Positions 27,494 to 36,895 of a stretch of DNA of 64,000 bases are shown here, one piece after another. A program made the translations under genes and the position numbers. Within the stretch, counting starts at the first letter, position 1, and each line of letters starts with the position of its first letter. Source of the stretch: Roseibium sediminis (lineage in GTDB: Bacteria > Pseudomonadota > Alphaproteobacteria > Rhizobiales > Stappiaceae); assembly GCF_008711325.1 (NCBI RefSeq), contig NZ_VXDB01000004.1, positions 186,001 to 250,000 on the forward strand, in the 5' to 3' direction. Below the pieces are notes generated by a model. The model did no database searches. It worked only from the letters and a program-made list of their open reading frames with translations, and had not been told where the DNA came from.

Positions 27494-28810
27494 ATGCCAT
27501 TTGATGCTTTGACAGCGCCGATATTTGCCGACAGGGAGATTGAGACCTGTTTCGGGTCCACTGCCATTGCCGGTGAAATGGTACGGGTGGAAGTGGCGCT
27601 GGCTGAAGTGCAGGCGGAGCTTGGACTGATCTCCGAAAGCGCAGCGGATGCTATACGCAAGGCGGGTGAGGGGTGGTCCTGTGCGGACAACGTTATCGAA
27701 CACAGCGTGGCGTCTGCCGGCGTTCCGGTTCCCGAGTTCGTTCGTCAGTTTCGGAAAGCGGTCGGCAGTGAGTATGCTGGCTGGGTGCATTTCGGGGCGA
27801 CCAGTCAGGACATCATCGATACCGCCTTCAGCCTTGCCTACCAAAAGGCATTTGGTCTTCTGACAGCGCGACTGAACGCACTGATTGATGCACTGGAGAA
27901 AAAAGCATCTTCCCATGCTGAAACGGTGATGCTTGCCCGAACGCGCGGTCAATTGGCAACACCGATTACCCTCGGATTGAGAATTGCCCAATGGGCCCAG
28001 CCACTTGTTGCGCTGGAGGCGGACCAGCATCACATTGCATCCAGAGCCTTCAAGGTCCAGTTCGGCGGCGCATCTGGCAGTCGTAGCAGTGTCGGGGTCC
28101 ATGGGCAGCAGCTGGCTGCAAGGCTTGCCGAAAGACTGGGGCTTGAGAACGCTGCGCCTTGGCACACCGACCGGTCTTCCATTCGCGAACTCAGTGGATG
28201 GCTGGAGCGCTTGATTGCGGCATTGGCCAAGATCGGCGCTGACATCAGCCTGTCGTCGCGAGGCGAGATTGCCGAGCTTTCGGCGGGCCCCGGTGGCGGA
28301 TCATCGGCCATGCCGCACAAGTCCAATCCGGTCGTTGCCGAATTTCTCCAATCGATCGCGCTCCTTGCGACGTCCTTGATGGCAGGTCTCAGCGCCAGCG
28401 CCGTTCATGGCGAGGAACGGGACGGCAGAACATGGCCTCTCGAATGGCATTTGATGCCTCAGCTTTTTTCTGCAGCCGGAGCAGCGCTGCGCCACGCGCA
28501 GGTGCTGATGAATGACTTTCGACCCGATGCCGCTGCCATGCGAGAGCGTGTCATGGCGATGCCCGAGACATTGGTGGAAGCCGCAACAAGCGTGATCGCA
28601 GGTGAGATTGGACACGAGGCCGCTACCCGCGCAGTCAAGGATGCCTTGGCAGGTGGAGCGCCTTTCCTTGAAACACTCAGACAGCGCCATCCGGCAGCGG
28701 ATTGGGGCGCTTTCGACAGCCTTTCCCACTACATCGATCCGGCTAAAAGCGTTGCCAATGCAATATTCGCAGTCCGAACCAAAAGGGGTATGGAGAGGCG
28801 TGAGGGATGA
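27494..28810 (+). CDS. pcaB: 3-carboxy-cis,cis-muconate cycloisomerase
   Basis: The 438-residue member of the fumarase/aspartase superfamily carries the signature GGGSSAMPHKSNPVVAEFLQ, the GATSQDIIDTA histidine-region equivalent and the KVQFGGASGSRSSVG loop. It cyclises beta-carboxymuconate to gamma-carboxymuconolactone. It is the last pca gene, 30 nt after the BKACE gene, and is followed by a TRAP importer after an inverted repeat. Confidence 0.95.
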   Translation: MPFDALTAPIFADREIETCFGSTAIAGEMVRVEVALAEVQAELGLISESAADAIRKAGEGWSCADNVIEHSVASAGVPVPEFVRQFRKAVGSEYAGWVHFGATSQDIIDTAFSLAYQKAFGLLTARLNALIDALEKKASSHAETVMLARTRGQLATPITLGLRIAQWAQPLVALEADQHHIASRAFKVQFGGASGSRSSVGVHGQQLAARLAERLGLENAAPWHTDRSSIRELSGWLERLIAALAKIGADISLSSRGEIAELSAGPGGGSSAMPHKSNPVVAEFLQSIALLATSLMAGLSASAVHGEERDGRTWPLEWHLMPQLFSAAGAALRHAQVLMNDFRPDAAAMRERVMAMPETLVEAATSVIAGEIGHEAATRAVKDALAGGAPFLETLRQRHPAADWGAFDSLSHYIDPAKSVANAIFAVRTKRGMERREG

Positions 28811-28877
28811 AATATTTCGTCTGAAAGCCGGAATACGCAAGATTGCGACTGGACAAAACAAGTTTCTAATGTAACTA

Positions 28878-28906
28878 AATTGCCGAAGAAACTGACAACG
28901 GCAATT
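28878..28906. repeat. Inverted repeat between pcaB and the TRAP operon
   Basis: AATTGCCG and CGGCAATT are perfect 8-bp arms around 13 nt, about 35 nt before the SBP start. The following GTCTTGAG is not a T-run. It may be an operator or a weak attenuator. Confidence 0.45.
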
Positions 28907-28941
28907 GTCTTGAGGATCACCAGTTTGTCAGGGAGGACACA

Positions 28942-29985
28942 ATGATCAAACTGCGTCGGACACTTTTGAAGGGACTTCTTGCTGCATCGGTAGGTGGAGC
29001 AATTCTGGGCGGGGCTGTGGCAAATGCCGCAGAAGTTACCCTGCGCATGCACCAGTTCCTGCCTGCACAGGCCAACGTGCCGAAAAACATCCTGCAGCCC
29101 TGGGCGGACAAGATCGCCAAAGAGTCTGGTGGCCGGATCGAAGTTCAACACTTCCCGTCCATGCAGCTGGGCGGAAAGCCGCCGGAACTCATCGATCAGG
29201 TGATTGATGGCGTTGCCGATGTGGTGTGGACCGTTGGCGGTTACACTCCGGGCCGGTTCTCACGCGCGGAGGTTTTCGAGCTTCCGTTCACGATGACGAA
29301 CGCCGAAGCGGTTTCGCGCGCCTACTGGCAGTTGGCCGAAGAAACGATGATGGATCAGGACTTCAAGGACTTCAAGGTTCTGGGTCTTTGGGTTCACGGA
29401 CCCGGCCTCATCCACTCCAAGACGCCGATTGAAAAGCTGGAAGACCTGAACGGCGTGAAGCTGCGTGGCCCGACCCGCATCACCACGGCCATGTTCGGAA
29501 ACCTTGGCGCCACTCCGGTTGGCATGCCTGTTCCGGCAGTTCCCGAAGCGCTGTCCAAGGGCGTGATCGACGCAGCTGTCATTCCGTGGGAAGTCACGCA
29601 GGCACTGAAAGTTGGTGAGCTCGTCAAGAACCACACGTCCTTCGGCGATCAGACGCTCTACACGACCACCTTCATCTTCGCGATGAACAAGGATCGGTAC
29701 AATGCTCTTCCCGATGACCTGAAGGCGGTGATTGATGCCAACTCTGGCATCGAGTTCTCCGCAGCTGCCGGCAAGCAGATGCAGTCGGATGATGCAGGTC
29801 CGCGCCAGCTGGCGATCGATCTCGGCAACAACCTGATCGACCTGCCGCCGGAAGAAGTCGCGCGCTGGAAGGAAGCGGCCCAGCCGACCATCGACAACTG
29901 GATCGGCGAAATGTCTGACAAGGGCATCGACGGTGCAGCTCTTCGGGGTCGGGCGCTTGAGCTGATCGAAGCCAACACGAAATAA
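28942..29985 (+). CDS. TRAP transporter solute-binding protein (system 1)
   Basis: The 347-residue DctP-family protein has a signal peptide (Arg-rich start, cleavage after AVANAA) and the family blocks GGKPPELIDQV, GVKLRGPTRI and the conserved arginine that binds a ligand carboxylate (about residue 178). It follows the pca operon by 131 nt on the same strand, so uptake of 4-hydroxybenzoate, protocatechuate or a related acid is likely. A strong terminator after it separates it from the membrane genes. Confidence 0.92.
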   Translation: MIKLRRTLLKGLLAASVGGAILGGAVANAAEVTLRMHQFLPAQANVPKNILQPWADKIAKESGGRIEVQHFPSMQLGGKPPELIDQVIDGVADVVWTVGGYTPGRFSRAEVFELPFTMTNAEAVSRAYWQLAEETMMDQDFKDFKVLGLWVHGPGLIHSKTPIEKLEDLNGVKLRGPTRITTAMFGNLGATPVGMPVPAVPEALSKGVIDAAVIPWEVTQALKVGELVKNHTSFGDQTLYTTTFIFAMNKDRYNALPDDLKAVIDANSGIEFSAAAGKQMQSDDAGPRQLAIDLGNNLIDLPPEEVARWKEAAQPTIDNWIGEMSDKGIDGAALRGRALELIEANTK

Positions 29986-29998
29986 AACAAGATCAGAT

Positions 29999-30031
29999 CC
30001 CGCCAGCGCAGGCTGCTGGCGGGACTTTTTT
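29999..30031 (+). terminator. Intrinsic terminator/attenuator between SBP and membrane genes (system 1)
   Basis: CCCGCCAGC pairs perfectly with GCTGGCGGG across a 7-nt loop and is followed by ACTTTTTT. Sitting between the SBP and DctQ genes, it would let the SBP be made in excess over the membrane subunits. Confidence 0.88.
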
Positions 30032-30053
30032 ATGACATGCGGGGGAGGCGTGC

Positions 30054-30638
30054 GTGCACGATTTTATCGAGCGCATAGCGAGACTGGTGGCCTATATCGG
30101 CGGCGTGGTGTTGACACTTCTGGTCTTGTTGACCTGTGTCAGCGTATTGGGACGCGGCTTGAACACCTTTGGTCATTCGGGTCTGGTGACAGATTTTTCC
30201 GAAATCCTCTCCAACGCCATCATCAGTACAGGTGTCGGCCCGGTGACGGGCGACTTCGAGCTGGTTGAGGCAGGAATTGCCTTCGCCATCTTCGCCTTTC
30301 TGCCGATTTGCCAGCTCAAGGGCGGCCACGCGACCGTGGATGTCTTTGCCTCCTTCATGAGCGATGGTTTCAACAAGTTCCTCCGAACCTTCTGGGAAGT
30401 GCTCCTGACTGCGGTGATTATCCTGATCACCTGGCGGCTCTATGAGGGCATGGTGTCCAAGATGGAATACGGGGAGACAACGTTCCTGCTGCAGTTTCCC
30501 GTCTGGTGGGCCTATGCCGCCAGTTTTGTGGCAGCCGTTGTGGCGTCCCTTGTCGGGGTCTATTGCGCGGCTGCCCGCATGATCGAATTGTTTACCGGGC
30601 GCCACGTGCTCCCGACAGGTGAAGGAGCGGTCCATTGA
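30054..30638 (+). CDS. TRAP transporter small permease DctQ (system 1)
   Basis: The 194-residue protein has four predicted membrane helices starting with LVAYIGGVVLTLLVLLTCVS and a conserved FLPICQLKGGHATVDVF segment typical of DctQ. The start is a GTG. It overlaps the large-permease gene by 4 nt. It works with DctM to drive sodium-coupled import of the ligand delivered by the SBP. Confidence 0.88.
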   Translation: MHDFIERIARLVAYIGGVVLTLLVLLTCVSVLGRGLNTFGHSGLVTDFSEILSNAIISTGVGPVTGDFELVEAGIAFAIFAFLPICQLKGGHATVDVFASFMSDGFNKFLRTFWEVLLTAVIILITWRLYEGMVSKMEYGETTFLLQFPVWWAYAASFVAAVVASLVGVYCAAARMIELFTGRHVLPTGEGAVH

Positions 30639-31948
30639 GCATGCTCGAGCTCGGATACCTGTCCTTCCCGGTACTCCTTATTCTGATTTTCCTGCGCGCG
30701 CCCATCGGTCTTGCCATGATGGTGTGCGGCATCGCGGGGCTTTATCTGGCGATGGGTGGCTCGCATGTGGTGCTGTCCAAGCTGAAGAGCGAAACCTATT
30801 CGACCTTCTCCAACTACTCGCTGACCATCATCCCGATGTTTCTCCTGATGGGGCAGTTTGCAACCCTGTCCGGAATGTCTTCTGCCTTGTTCAAGGCATC
30901 GGAAAGCTGGTTGGGTCACCGCAAGGGCGGTGTGGCCATGTCGGCCATCGGGGCTTGTGCAGGATTTGGCGCCATCTGCGGTTCATCCCTTGCAACTGCT
31001 GCAACAATGAGTCGCGTCGCCTTGCCGGAACTCAAGCAATACGGCTATTCGGGCGGCTTTGCGACTGCAACGCTGGCTGCAGGAGGAACCCTCGGCATCC
31101 TGATCCCGCCATCCGTCATTCTGGTGATCTACGCGATCCTGACCGAACAGAACATCGCCAAGCTGTTTCTGGCGGCATTCGTGCCGGGCATTCTGGCCGC
31201 AATCGGCTACATCATCACCATTTCGATCTATGTGCGCGTCAATCCGGATGCGGCAGGAACGCGCGAGCCGGTGCCTTATTCGGAGCGCCTGAAGGCGCTC
31301 GTTGATGTCTGGCCGGTTCTGGTCGTCTTCGGCCTCGTTGTGGGCGGCATTTATCTCGGTTGGTTCACCCCAACGGAAGGCGCGGCTGTTGGCGCTGCCT
31401 GTACGGGTCTGGTCGCGCTTGCGTCCGGCAACATGACCTGGGCGCTTTTCAAGGACGCGATCCTGCAGACTGCTGTCAGTACTGCGATGATCTTCTTCAT
31501 TGTGCTCGGGGCAGGGTTCTACAACAGTTTCCTCGCGCTGACACAGGTTCCGCAAGAGCTGTCGGGATGGGTGATAGATCAGGGGCTCAGCCCGATGGCC
31601 GTGCTCACGCTGATCCTGATCTTCTACCTCGTCTTCGGCTGCCTGATGGACAGCTTGTCGATGATCCTGCTGACCATTCCGATCTTCTTTCCGGTCATCA
31701 GTGCCCTCGATTTTGGCATGAGCCCGGAACATGTGGCGATCTGGTTCGGAATTCTGGTCCTGATCGTTGTGGAAGTCGGCCTGATAACCCCACCTGTGGG
31801 CATGAACCTCTTCATCATCAACGCCATGGATCGGTCAACGCCGATGGTCCAGACCTACAAGGCGGTGATGTGGTTCATTACCTCGGATATCCTACGCGTG
31901 ATCTTGCTGGTCCTGTTCCCGGCAATCACCTTGTTCCTGTTGCCGTAA
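30635..31948 (+). CDS. TRAP transporter large permease DctM (system 1)
   Basis: The 437-residue protein has about twelve membrane helices and the TRAP signatures GGTLGILIPPSVILVIYAIL and GWFTPTEGAAVGA. The start is TTG overlapping the dctQ stop, with GGAG 7 nt upstream; an ATG two codons in is an alternative. The gene converges with the GntR gene, with a 13-nt gap. Confidence 0.92.
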   Translation: MSMLELGYLSFPVLLILIFLRAPIGLAMMVCGIAGLYLAMGGSHVVLSKLKSETYSTFSNYSLTIIPMFLLMGQFATLSGMSSALFKASESWLGHRKGGVAMSAIGACAGFGAICGSSLATAATMSRVALPELKQYGYSGGFATATLAAGGTLGILIPPSVILVIYAILTEQNIAKLFLAAFVPGILAAIGYIITISIYVRVNPDAAGTREPVPYSERLKALVDVWPVLVVFGLVVGGIYLGWFTPTEGAAVGAACTGLVALASGNMTWALFKDAILQTAVSTAMIFFIVLGAGFYNSFLALTQVPQELSGWVIDQGLSPMAVLTLILIFYLVFGCLMDSLSMILLTIPIFFPVISALDFGMSPEHVAIWFGILVLIVVEVGLITPPVGMNLFIINAMDRSTPMVQTYKAVMWFITSDILRVILLVLFPAITLFLLP

Positions 31949-31961
31949 CAACCGGACGCGA

Positions 31962-32621
31962 TCAGGACATCTGTTCCAGCGTGTGATGCAGGCCATTCAG
32001 GATATGCGCCTGCAGTACCTTCACGGCCTTGTCGGCATTTCGCTCGAGCGCCGCGTCAAAAATGTCGCGGTGCTCGGCAACGGCTTCGTCTCCACGATGG
32101 GTCAGGACGAGCATTTGGTATCTGAGGTATTTGTCATAGAGGATGGCGTGGAGGGCCAGAAGGTTCGCGGAGCCGCAGGCCTGGATGGTGGCGAGATGAA
32201 ACTCCCAGTCAAACCGTTTCCATTCTTCGCGGCTGGACGCGTCACCCGATAACATGCGCTTTTCCATCAGGTGCAGCTTGTGATGGGCGGCAACCAGATT
32301 TCCTTCCCACTCTGTATCGCCGTTGGGAATGGACAGCGACAGCGCATGACACTCCAGAAGCACCCGCAGATTGGCGATCTCGGTCAGGTCTTCCCGGGAA
32401 ACAGGGGTGACAAAGAAACCCCGTTGTTCTTCGGCAGCAACAAAGCCTTCGCTTGAAAGGCGGCTGAGCGTTTCCCGCAAGGTTGACATGCTGGCCTCAT
32501 AGCGCTCGCGCAATCGGTCCAGCTTCAGCTTGGAACCCGGCGCAAGTTCACCAAAAATGATGTCGCGCTTGATGCGCTGATAGGTCGTGGAGCCGACGGT
32601 GCTTAGCGTTTTGGCCATCAT
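31962..32621 (-). CDS. GntR/FCD-family transcriptional regulator (regulon 1)
   Basis: The 219-residue protein has an N-terminal winged helix (YQRIKRDIIFGELAPGSKLK, then LRERYEASMSTLRETLSRL) and a C-terminal FCD ligand domain from about residue 80, with histidine positions in FDWEFHLATIQ and AEHRDIFDAAL that hold a metal in this class. A palindrome AATATC-C-GATATT upstream recurs before two further operons, which makes autoregulation and control of those operons probable. Its ligand should be an intermediate of the neighbouring pathway. Confidence 0.9.
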   Translation of the reverse strand: MMAKTLSTVGSTTYQRIKRDIIFGELAPGSKLKLDRLRERYEASMSTLRETLSRLSSEGFVAAEEQRGFFVTPVSREDLTEIANLRVLLECHALSLSIPNGDTEWEGNLVAAHHKLHLMEKRMLSGDASSREEWKRFDWEFHLATIQACGSANLLALHAILYDKYLRYQMLVLTHRGDEAVAEHRDIFDAALERNADKAVKVLQAHILNGLHHTLEQMS

Positions 32622-32710
32622 TCAAACCATCTGATTTTTCCGAATGTTGCAGGAACTCTAATGCTTGAGGGTAATTATCACAAGTATCGGTTTATTAGGT
32701 AAAAACTAAA

Positions 32711-32723
32711 AATATCCGATATT
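32711..32723. promoter_or_regulatory. Operator of GntR regulon 1, site A
   Basis: AATATC-C-GATATT lies in the divergent gap between the GntR gene and the Gfo/Idh gene. It has the same core as sites B and C. Confidence 0.7.
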
Positions 32724-32794
32724 ATTGATTATATCATTTATCTGATGTAGGCATTTGAGACCGCGAATTGGTCGCGGCAGCTGGGACACTTCAA

Positions 32795-33889
32795 ATGCCG
32801 GAAATAACGCGTCTGGCCGTCGTCGGGTACGGTCTTGTCGGAAAACGTCACGTCGAAACGCTCATTCGCATCCCGCAGATCGAGCTGGCAGCAATCGTGG
32901 AGCCGCACGATGCGGCCAGAGAGCAGGTGCTGCGCCATGGTGTGCCGTGCTACGCAAGCCTCTCGGACATGTTTGCCAAAGACGGCCCCGACGGGGTCAT
33001 CCTCGCAACCCCGACACCGCTTCATGTTGAACAGGGCCTGGAATGTGTTGCAAACGGATGCCCGGTTCTAGTGGAAAAGCCGATTGCAGTTACGTCCGCC
33101 GAGGCTTCGCGCCTTGTCGAGGCGGCTGAGCAGGCAAGGGTCCCACTGCTTGTCGGGCATCACCGCCGGCATAATCCACTCATCCGCGCTGCAAAGGCGG
33201 CAATCGATGAGGGGCGGATCGGCGCAATCCGATCGGTTCAGGCAACCTGCTGGTTCTACAAGCCCGATAGCTATTTTGACGCCGCTGCGTGGCGCAAGCT
33301 TCATGGTGCCGGTCCTGTGTCGGTCAATCTCGTCCACGACGTCGACCTGCTGCGCCATTTTTGCGGCGATGTCGAACGTGTTCGCGCCGTGGCGCGCCCA
33401 TCCATCCGAAAATACGAAAACGAGGATCTTGCTGCGGCAATCCTCGAATTTGCGTCGGGGGCAGTGGCTACACTGAGTGTGTCCGACTCCGTAGTCTCGC
33501 CCTGGAGTTGGGAGCTGACGGCCCGTGAAAATCCTGCATATCCGGCAACCAACCAAAGCTGTTACCTCATCGGTGGGTCGGAAGGCGCTCTCTCCATTCC
33601 GGACCTTCGCGTCTGGAAACACGAGGCTCAACCGGATTGGTGGAGCCCGATTTCGGCGACTTCGCTTCTTGCTGAAGCACATGACCCTTTGACAGCGCAG
33701 GCGCTGCATTTTTGCGAGGTCATTCGGGGTGCCACCGTATGCCTTGTGTCCGGTAAGGAAGGCTTGAAGTCCCTTCAAGTCATTGAGGCAATTGAGAAAG
33801 CTTCGGAAATTGGGGAGCCGGTTTCTCTCGTTGAACAGGAGCAGGCGTTTGCGCCGGCCAAAGACATGTTCAGTTCGGCTACCGCGTAA
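32795..33889 (+). CDS. Gfo/Idh/MocA-family oxidoreductase
   Basis: The start at 32795 is a choice that leaves a short N-terminus before the Rossmann motif VVGYGLVGKRH; 364 residues. The NAD(P)-binding fold is followed by the family EKP motif (VLVEKPIAVT) and the substrate domain with WRKLHGAGPVSVNLVHDVDL, where the second histidine area is catalytic in relatives. Members oxidise sugars, inositol and cyclitols, and quinate- or shikimate-like substrates would fit the QuiC-like gene downstream. It is the first gene after operator A and ends 110 nt before the TRAP operon. Confidence 0.88.
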   Translation: MPEITRLAVVGYGLVGKRHVETLIRIPQIELAAIVEPHDAAREQVLRHGVPCYASLSDMFAKDGPDGVILATPTPLHVEQGLECVANGCPVLVEKPIAVTSAEASRLVEAAEQARVPLLVGHHRRHNPLIRAAKAAIDEGRIGAIRSVQATCWFYKPDSYFDAAAWRKLHGAGPVSVNLVHDVDLLRHFCGDVERVRAVARPSIRKYENEDLAAAILEFASGAVATLSVSDSVVSPWSWELTARENPAYPATNQSCYLIGGSEGALSIPDLRVWKHEAQPDWWSPISATSLLAEAHDPLTAQALHFCEVIRGATVCLVSGKEGLKSLQVIEAIEKASEIGEPVSLVEQEQAFAPAKDMFSSATA

Positions 33890-33898
33890 GTGTAAATC

Positions 33899-33917
33899 AA
33901 AAATATCAGATATTTTT
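33899..33917. promoter_or_regulatory. Operator of GntR regulon 1, site B
   Basis: AAAAATATCAGATATTTTT is a perfect palindrome with 9-bp arms around one base, located 82 nt before the SBP start of TRAP system 2. Confidence 0.8.
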
Positions 33918-33999
33918 AAAAACATATTGCAAAACAGGAATAATCATTTAAGCGTTAAGATCTCAGGTCTCGATAGGTCAATCGATGGGAGGAATTGAA

Positions 34000-35013
34000 A
34001 TGCTGTCGAAAATCTCACGCCGCACCCTTGTGGCAACTGTTACCGCACTGGGTCTGACTGCTGGTCTCGCAGTTCCGGCTTTTGCTGCCGAAAAGATCAA
34101 ATTGCGCATGGCAACGTCCGGTTCCGAAACGGATCAGCGGTCTGTCGCGCTGGCTGAAGTCTTCGCTCCGATGGTTGCCGACTTCGCAACCTATGAGCCG
34201 AGCTACAACGGCACCATCTTTGCGCAGGGCACAGAGCTGGACGCGATCTCTCGCGGCAATCTGGAAATGTCCATCACCTCTGCACAGGAACTGGCACAGT
34301 TCTTCCCGGAGTTCTCCATCTTCACTGCTGGCTATGTTCATCAGGATGCAGCCCATCAGGTCGCGGTCTTCAACGATCCGCTGATGGATGCGTTCAAGGC
34401 AAAGGCTGAAGACGAACTCGGCGTCAAGCTGCTGTCCGTGATGTATCTTGGCCGCCGTCAGGTAAACCTTCGCCAGTCGAAGGACGAGCTGACCGTCAAG
34501 ACCCCGGCTGATCTCGCCGGTGTGAACCTTCGCATGCCGGGCACCGATGCATGGCAGTTCCTCGGCAAGGCACTCGGCGCAGCCCCGACCCCGATGGCAT
34601 TTGCCGAAGTCTACACGGCTCTGTCCACCGGCGCTGTTGATGGTCAGGACAACCCGCTTCCGACGGTGGTCGATGCCAAGTTCTACGAAGTCACCAAACA
34701 GATCGTTCTGACGTCGCATCTTGTCGACCTGAACTACATCGCGATCTCCAAGTCGCTGTGGGACGGTCTTGCTGCAGACCAGCAGGCAAAGCTGCAGGCT
34801 GCTGCCGATGCTGCTGCTGAGTCCGGCCGCCAGAAGCAGCTTGAGAAGGAAGCCAGCCTGGTCGCATTCCTCGAAGAGCAGGGGCTTGCCGTTTATGAGC
34901 CGGATCTTGCCGCGTTCCGCAACCAGGTACAGGGCATGTATCTGGAAAGCGAATTTGCAGCCAGCTGGCCGCAAGGCGTTCTGGAAAAGATCAACGCTCT
35001 GGGTAGCAAGTAA
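34000..35013 (+). CDS. TRAP transporter solute-binding protein (system 2)
   Basis: The start at 34000 has GGGAGG 7 nt upstream; 337 residues. It has a signal peptide (cleavage after AVPAFAA) and DctP blocks GRRQVNLRQSKDELTVKTPA, LAGVNLRMPGTDAWQFLGKA and GAVDGQDNPLPTV. The conserved ligand-binding arginine is in LRMPGT. It begins a TRAP-fusion enzyme-lyase operon under operator B. Confidence 0.93.
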   Translation: MLSKISRRTLVATVTALGLTAGLAVPAFAAEKIKLRMATSGSETDQRSVALAEVFAPMVADFATYEPSYNGTIFAQGTELDAISRGNLEMSITSAQELAQFFPEFSIFTAGYVHQDAAHQVAVFNDPLMDAFKAKAEDELGVKLLSVMYLGRRQVNLRQSKDELTVKTPADLAGVNLRMPGTDAWQFLGKALGAAPTPMAFAEVYTALSTGAVDGQDNPLPTVVDAKFYEVTKQIVLTSHLVDLNYIAISKSLWDGLAADQQAKLQAAADAAAESGRQKQLEKEASLVAFLEEQGLAVYEPDLAAFRNQVQGMYLESEFAASWPQGVLEKINALGSK

Positions 35014-35042
35014 GAGCGGCTCATCGCTACGGGAGGAATGCG

Positions 35043-35603
35043 ATGCAAAAGGCTCTCAAGCTATTCACCCGTAGTGCAGAATTCATCGCCGCCGCAATGT
35101 TGGCGGCGATGTTCCTGACCTTTCTGGTTCAGATATTCTCGCGCTACGTCCTGCAAACCCCATTCGGCTGGACGCTTGAGCTTTGTCTCATTCTCTGGGT
35201 CTGGATCGTCTTTTTTGGCTGCGCCTTCGTGGTGAAGGAGAAGGATCATGTCACCTTTGACATCTTCTACCTTGCTGCGCCAACGCGCATCCGCAAGGTC
35301 CTCGCGCTGATCTCGGCCGCCGCAATTGTTCTTGGCATGGTTTGGGCCTTTTTGCCCACATGGGACTACATCGACTGGATGAAGATCCGGAAGACCACCA
35401 CGGTTCCCGATCCCTTCACCGGCCAAAAGATACCCATGCGGACGATCTTTTCGATCTACGCCGTTTTCATGCTGGCTGTGATCGTTCGCTACTCCTGGCG
35501 CTTTGTCGAGGTCTTGCGAAAAGGGCCTCCGGATGACGATCACGCCATACCCGGCCATGAGCCGGAGCCGCCGCATCTCAGACACGGGGAGGACGTGGTA
35601 TGA
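35043..35603 (+). CDS. TRAP transporter small permease DctQ (system 2)
   Basis: The 186-residue protein has four predicted membrane helices, with the conserved FGWTLELCLILWVWIVFFGC segment and FVVKEKDHVTFDIF. It lies 29 nt after the SBP gene without a terminator and overlaps the large permease by 4 nt. The C-terminal tail is acidic and cytoplasmic. Confidence 0.9.
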   Translation: MQKALKLFTRSAEFIAAAMLAAMFLTFLVQIFSRYVLQTPFGWTLELCLILWVWIVFFGCAFVVKEKDHVTFDIFYLAAPTRIRKVLALISAAAIVLGMVWAFLPTWDYIDWMKIRKTTTVPDPFTGQKIPMRTIFSIYAVFMLAVIVRYSWRFVEVLRKGPPDDDHAIPGHEPEPPHLRHGEDVV

Positions 35604-36895
35604 GTATTGAACTCGCCCTTTGCCTGATCACCCTGTTCGGACTTGCCGGTATCGGCACGCCCATCGGGTATTCCATTATCCTGGCATCAGTCGTCTATCT
35701 CGGTGCGGCAGGTCTTGATGTTGCCCTTGCAGGCGAGAAGATCCTGCAGGGCCTCTACAACAGCTTCGTGCTTCTGGCCGTGCCGCTGTTCATCGTTGCC
35801 GCCAACATCATGAATGCAGGCACGATTTCCGATCGGCTGCTGAATTTCTGCGTGGCCCTTGTCGGTCGCTTCCGTGGCGGGCTGGGGCACGTGAACGTCG
35901 TCGCATCTCTGATCTTCTCGGGGATGTCCGGCTCGGCGGTGGCTGATGCCGCGGGCCTTGGCAAGATCATCATCGGCATGATGACAAAGGACGGTCGCTA
36001 CAGCTCTGGATATGCAGCCGCCATTACGGCTGCGACGGCAACCATCGGTCCGATCATTCCGCCGTCCATTCCCATGGTTCTCTATGCGCTTGTTTCGAAC
36101 AGCTCCATCGGGGCCTTGTTTCTCGCGGGCATTTTGCCGGGTCTGGTCATGGGAGCGGTGTTGATGGGGATGAACACCTATCTGTCCACGAAGCGCGGCT
36201 TTGCCATGGAAGAGCCGGTTCCGCTCAAGGAACTGCCGAAGATCACATCCAATGCCTTTCCGGCCTTGCTGATGCCGGTCATCCTGCTCTACGGCATTTA
36301 TGGCGGTGTCACGACACCAACTGAAGCCGCTGCGGTTGCTGCCTTCTATGCGTTGATCCTTGCTGCGGTGTTCTATCGTGCGCTGTCGTTCCGCTCGCTC
36401 TATGACATTCTCGTCGAAAGCGCGCGCTCGTCGGCTGCGGTCGGTGTTGTCATCGGTGGGGCCTTGATCCTGAACTTTGTCGTCATCTCGGAGAACATTC
36501 CGGGCATGATGTCGGCCTATCTGACCGGGATTGACGTTCATCCGATTGTCTTCCTTCTGGCCGTAAACGTTCTGATCCTGCTGTTGGGCTGCGTTCTGGA
36601 TGCAACGACCATCATTCTGGTGATCGTTCCGTTGTTCATCCCGACCTGCAAGGCGCTCGGGATCGATCTGGTGCACTTCGGCGTCCTTGTCGTGGTGAAT
36701 TCCATGATTGGGCTGATCACGCCGCCCTATGGCATCCTTCTCTTTGTGATCAATGCCGTAACCGGCATTCCGTTGAAGGAAATCATTGCGGAAATCTGGG
36801 CGTTTCTGGGTGTTCTGGTCGCAGCGCTTCTGCTGCTGATCCTGGCGCCGGATCTCGTTCTCTGGCTTCCGCGTCTGCTGGGGTATCAGGGATGA
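35600..36895 (+). CDS. TRAP transporter large permease DctM (system 2)
   Basis: The 431-residue protein carries about twelve membrane helices and the DctM signatures ATIGPIIPPSIPMVLYAL and YGGVTTPTEAAAVAAFYAL. It overlaps both dctQ and the fusion-enzyme gene by 4 nt, so import and catabolism are translationally linked. Confidence 0.93.
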   Translation: MSIELALCLITLFGLAGIGTPIGYSIILASVVYLGAAGLDVALAGEKILQGLYNSFVLLAVPLFIVAANIMNAGTISDRLLNFCVALVGRFRGGLGHVNVVASLIFSGMSGSAVADAAGLGKIIIGMMTKDGRYSSGYAAAITAATATIGPIIPPSIPMVLYALVSNSSIGALFLAGILPGLVMGAVLMGMNTYLSTKRGFAMEEPVPLKELPKITSNAFPALLMPVILLYGIYGGVTTPTEAAAVAAFYALILAAVFYRALSFRSLYDILVESARSSAAVGVVIGGALILNFVVISENIPGMMSAYLTGIDVHPIVFLLAVNVLILLLGCVLDATTIILVIVPLFIPTCKALGIDLVHFGVLVVVNSMIGLITPPYGILLFVINAVTGIPLKEIIAEIWAFLGVLVAALLLLILAPDLVLWLPRLLGYQG